Source of the DNA: an uncultured Opitutia bacterium
GTDB lineage: Bacteria; Verrucomicrobiota; Verrucomicrobiia; Opitutales; UBA953
NCBI GenBank assembly: GCA_903829855.1
Contig: CAIKRN010000243.1
Coordinates: 1 to 12,596, forward strand
Reading direction: 5' to 3'
DNA: 12,596 nt
A model generated the notes under the pieces. The model was not told where the DNA came from, searched no databases, and worked only from the letters and a program-made list of their open reading frames with translations. The position numbers and the translations under genes were made by a program. Shown here piece after piece: positions 12,254-12,596 of this stretch; positions within the stretch are counted from its first letter, which is position 1, and every line of letters starts with the position of its first letter.

Positions 12254-12596
12254 ATGTGTCGCGGTCTAGCCCTCCTTTTCCTCAGTCTCGCTCCCCTCTG
12301 TGCCCAAAATAACCCGTTGGCCGGAGTGCAGCAGGATCTCGCTGAACTACGGACCGAGGTCGAGAAGTTGAAGCTCGAGAACACCGACCTGCGCGATGCC
12401 CTCGCCCGCTTGAAGGCTGCACCTGGGCAGTCAGCCGCTTCGGCGGATGCCCTCGCAAAGTCCCGTGCCGAAACCCTTGCTGAAATGGATCGTCGACTCA
12501 AGCAACAGACTGCCGAGATCAACGCCGCCTTAACCGAGCTCACGCGCCAGGTGAATGCCGCACTCGGCAAGAGTTCGGCTCCGACGACGACGCCGA
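12254..12596 (+). CDS. Secreted coiled-coil protein (N-terminal part)
   Basis: The reading frame runs off the window end; 114 residues are visible. A signal peptide (MCRGLALLFLSLAPLCAQ, probable signal-peptidase I site after Ala17) is followed by heptad-like helices at about 25-55 (LAELRTEVEKLKLENTDL) and 68-104, separated by a Gly/Ala/Ser-rich link, then a Pro/Thr-rich stretch. A periplasmic or envelope-associated role is likely; LysM or other envelope domains often follow such N-termini, but none is visible here, so function is unknown. An in-frame ATG at 12203 would add 17 residues and spoil the signal peptide. The ATG follows a pyrimidine-rich leader (TTTTCCTCTCCTC) with no Shine-Dalgarno. 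Confidence 0.75.
   Translation, partial: MCRGLALLFLSLAPLCAQNNPLAGVQQDLAELRTEVEKLKLENTDLRDALARLKAAPGQSAASADALAKSRAETLAEMDRRLKQQTAEINAALTELTRQVNAALGKSSAPTTTP

Noticed and set aside
12028..12570. 180-residue open frame on minus at the right end
   Set aside because: It covers the mnmA start, the repeat region and the antisense of a gene with signal peptide and coiled coil; Arg/Ser-rich sequence typical of a shadow frame.

Overview
The window looks like a piece of a verrucomicrobial chromosome, probably from the Opitutae side of the phylum. This is an inference from gene content: a four-gene cassette of oversized type II-secretion-like pseudopilins, a secreted DUF1080 (3-keto-disaccharide hydrolase) protein, moderately high GC, and several genes with pyrimidine-rich leaders and no visible Shine-Dalgarno sequence. 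There is no integrase, transposase, phage or plasmid gene. The protein-coding content is mostly ordinary.

Layout. Positions 1-351 hold the C-terminal end of a TolC/NodT-type outer-membrane efflux protein. It is followed by a putative Na+/H+ antiporter (402-1772). Positions 1866-5567 hold four overlapping plus-strand genes with class III prepilin signals, resembling GspG, GspH, GspI and GspJ in that order. This operon ends at a strong bidirectional terminator (5586-5613) shared with the convergent accA (5632-6600, minus). A divergent intergenic region leads to a DUF1080 hydrolase, a fatty-acid hydroxylase/sterol desaturase-family membrane protein and a lysine 2,3-aminomutase (6847-9684, plus). 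A repeat-packed gap without a gene (9685-9998) precedes tRNA-Arg(ACG), ubiE/menG and mnmA, all on the minus strand. Another divergent region then precedes the start of a secreted coiled-coil protein cut by the window end.

How the genes relate. The pseudopilins should be processed by a prepilin peptidase and assembled by a secretion ATPase and platform, none of which are encoded here, so they depend on genes elsewhere. accA, ubiE/menG, mnmA and tRNA-Arg are housekeeping. The DUF1080, hydroxylase and KamA genes are adjacent, but no common pathway is evident.

The most unusual content is in the gaps between genes. Four intergenic regions (6700-6782, 9684-9926, 10869-10986, 12117-12200) share one architecture: two inverted arms, each made of three or four tandem copies of a short unit. 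The unit differs by place: a hexamer (TACCCC type) at two of them, a heptamer (AGCGGTT type) at the third and an octamer (CACGTGGG type) at the fourth. The two hexamer elements are clearly related, with four units, a 41-42 nt spacer and three units, and a shared spacer motif; both lie between divergent genes. The heptamer element encloses a sequence that can fold into a compact three-way junction, and next to it is a perfect 16-bp-stem palindrome. I regard these as the best candidates for something undescribed. Their function is unknown.
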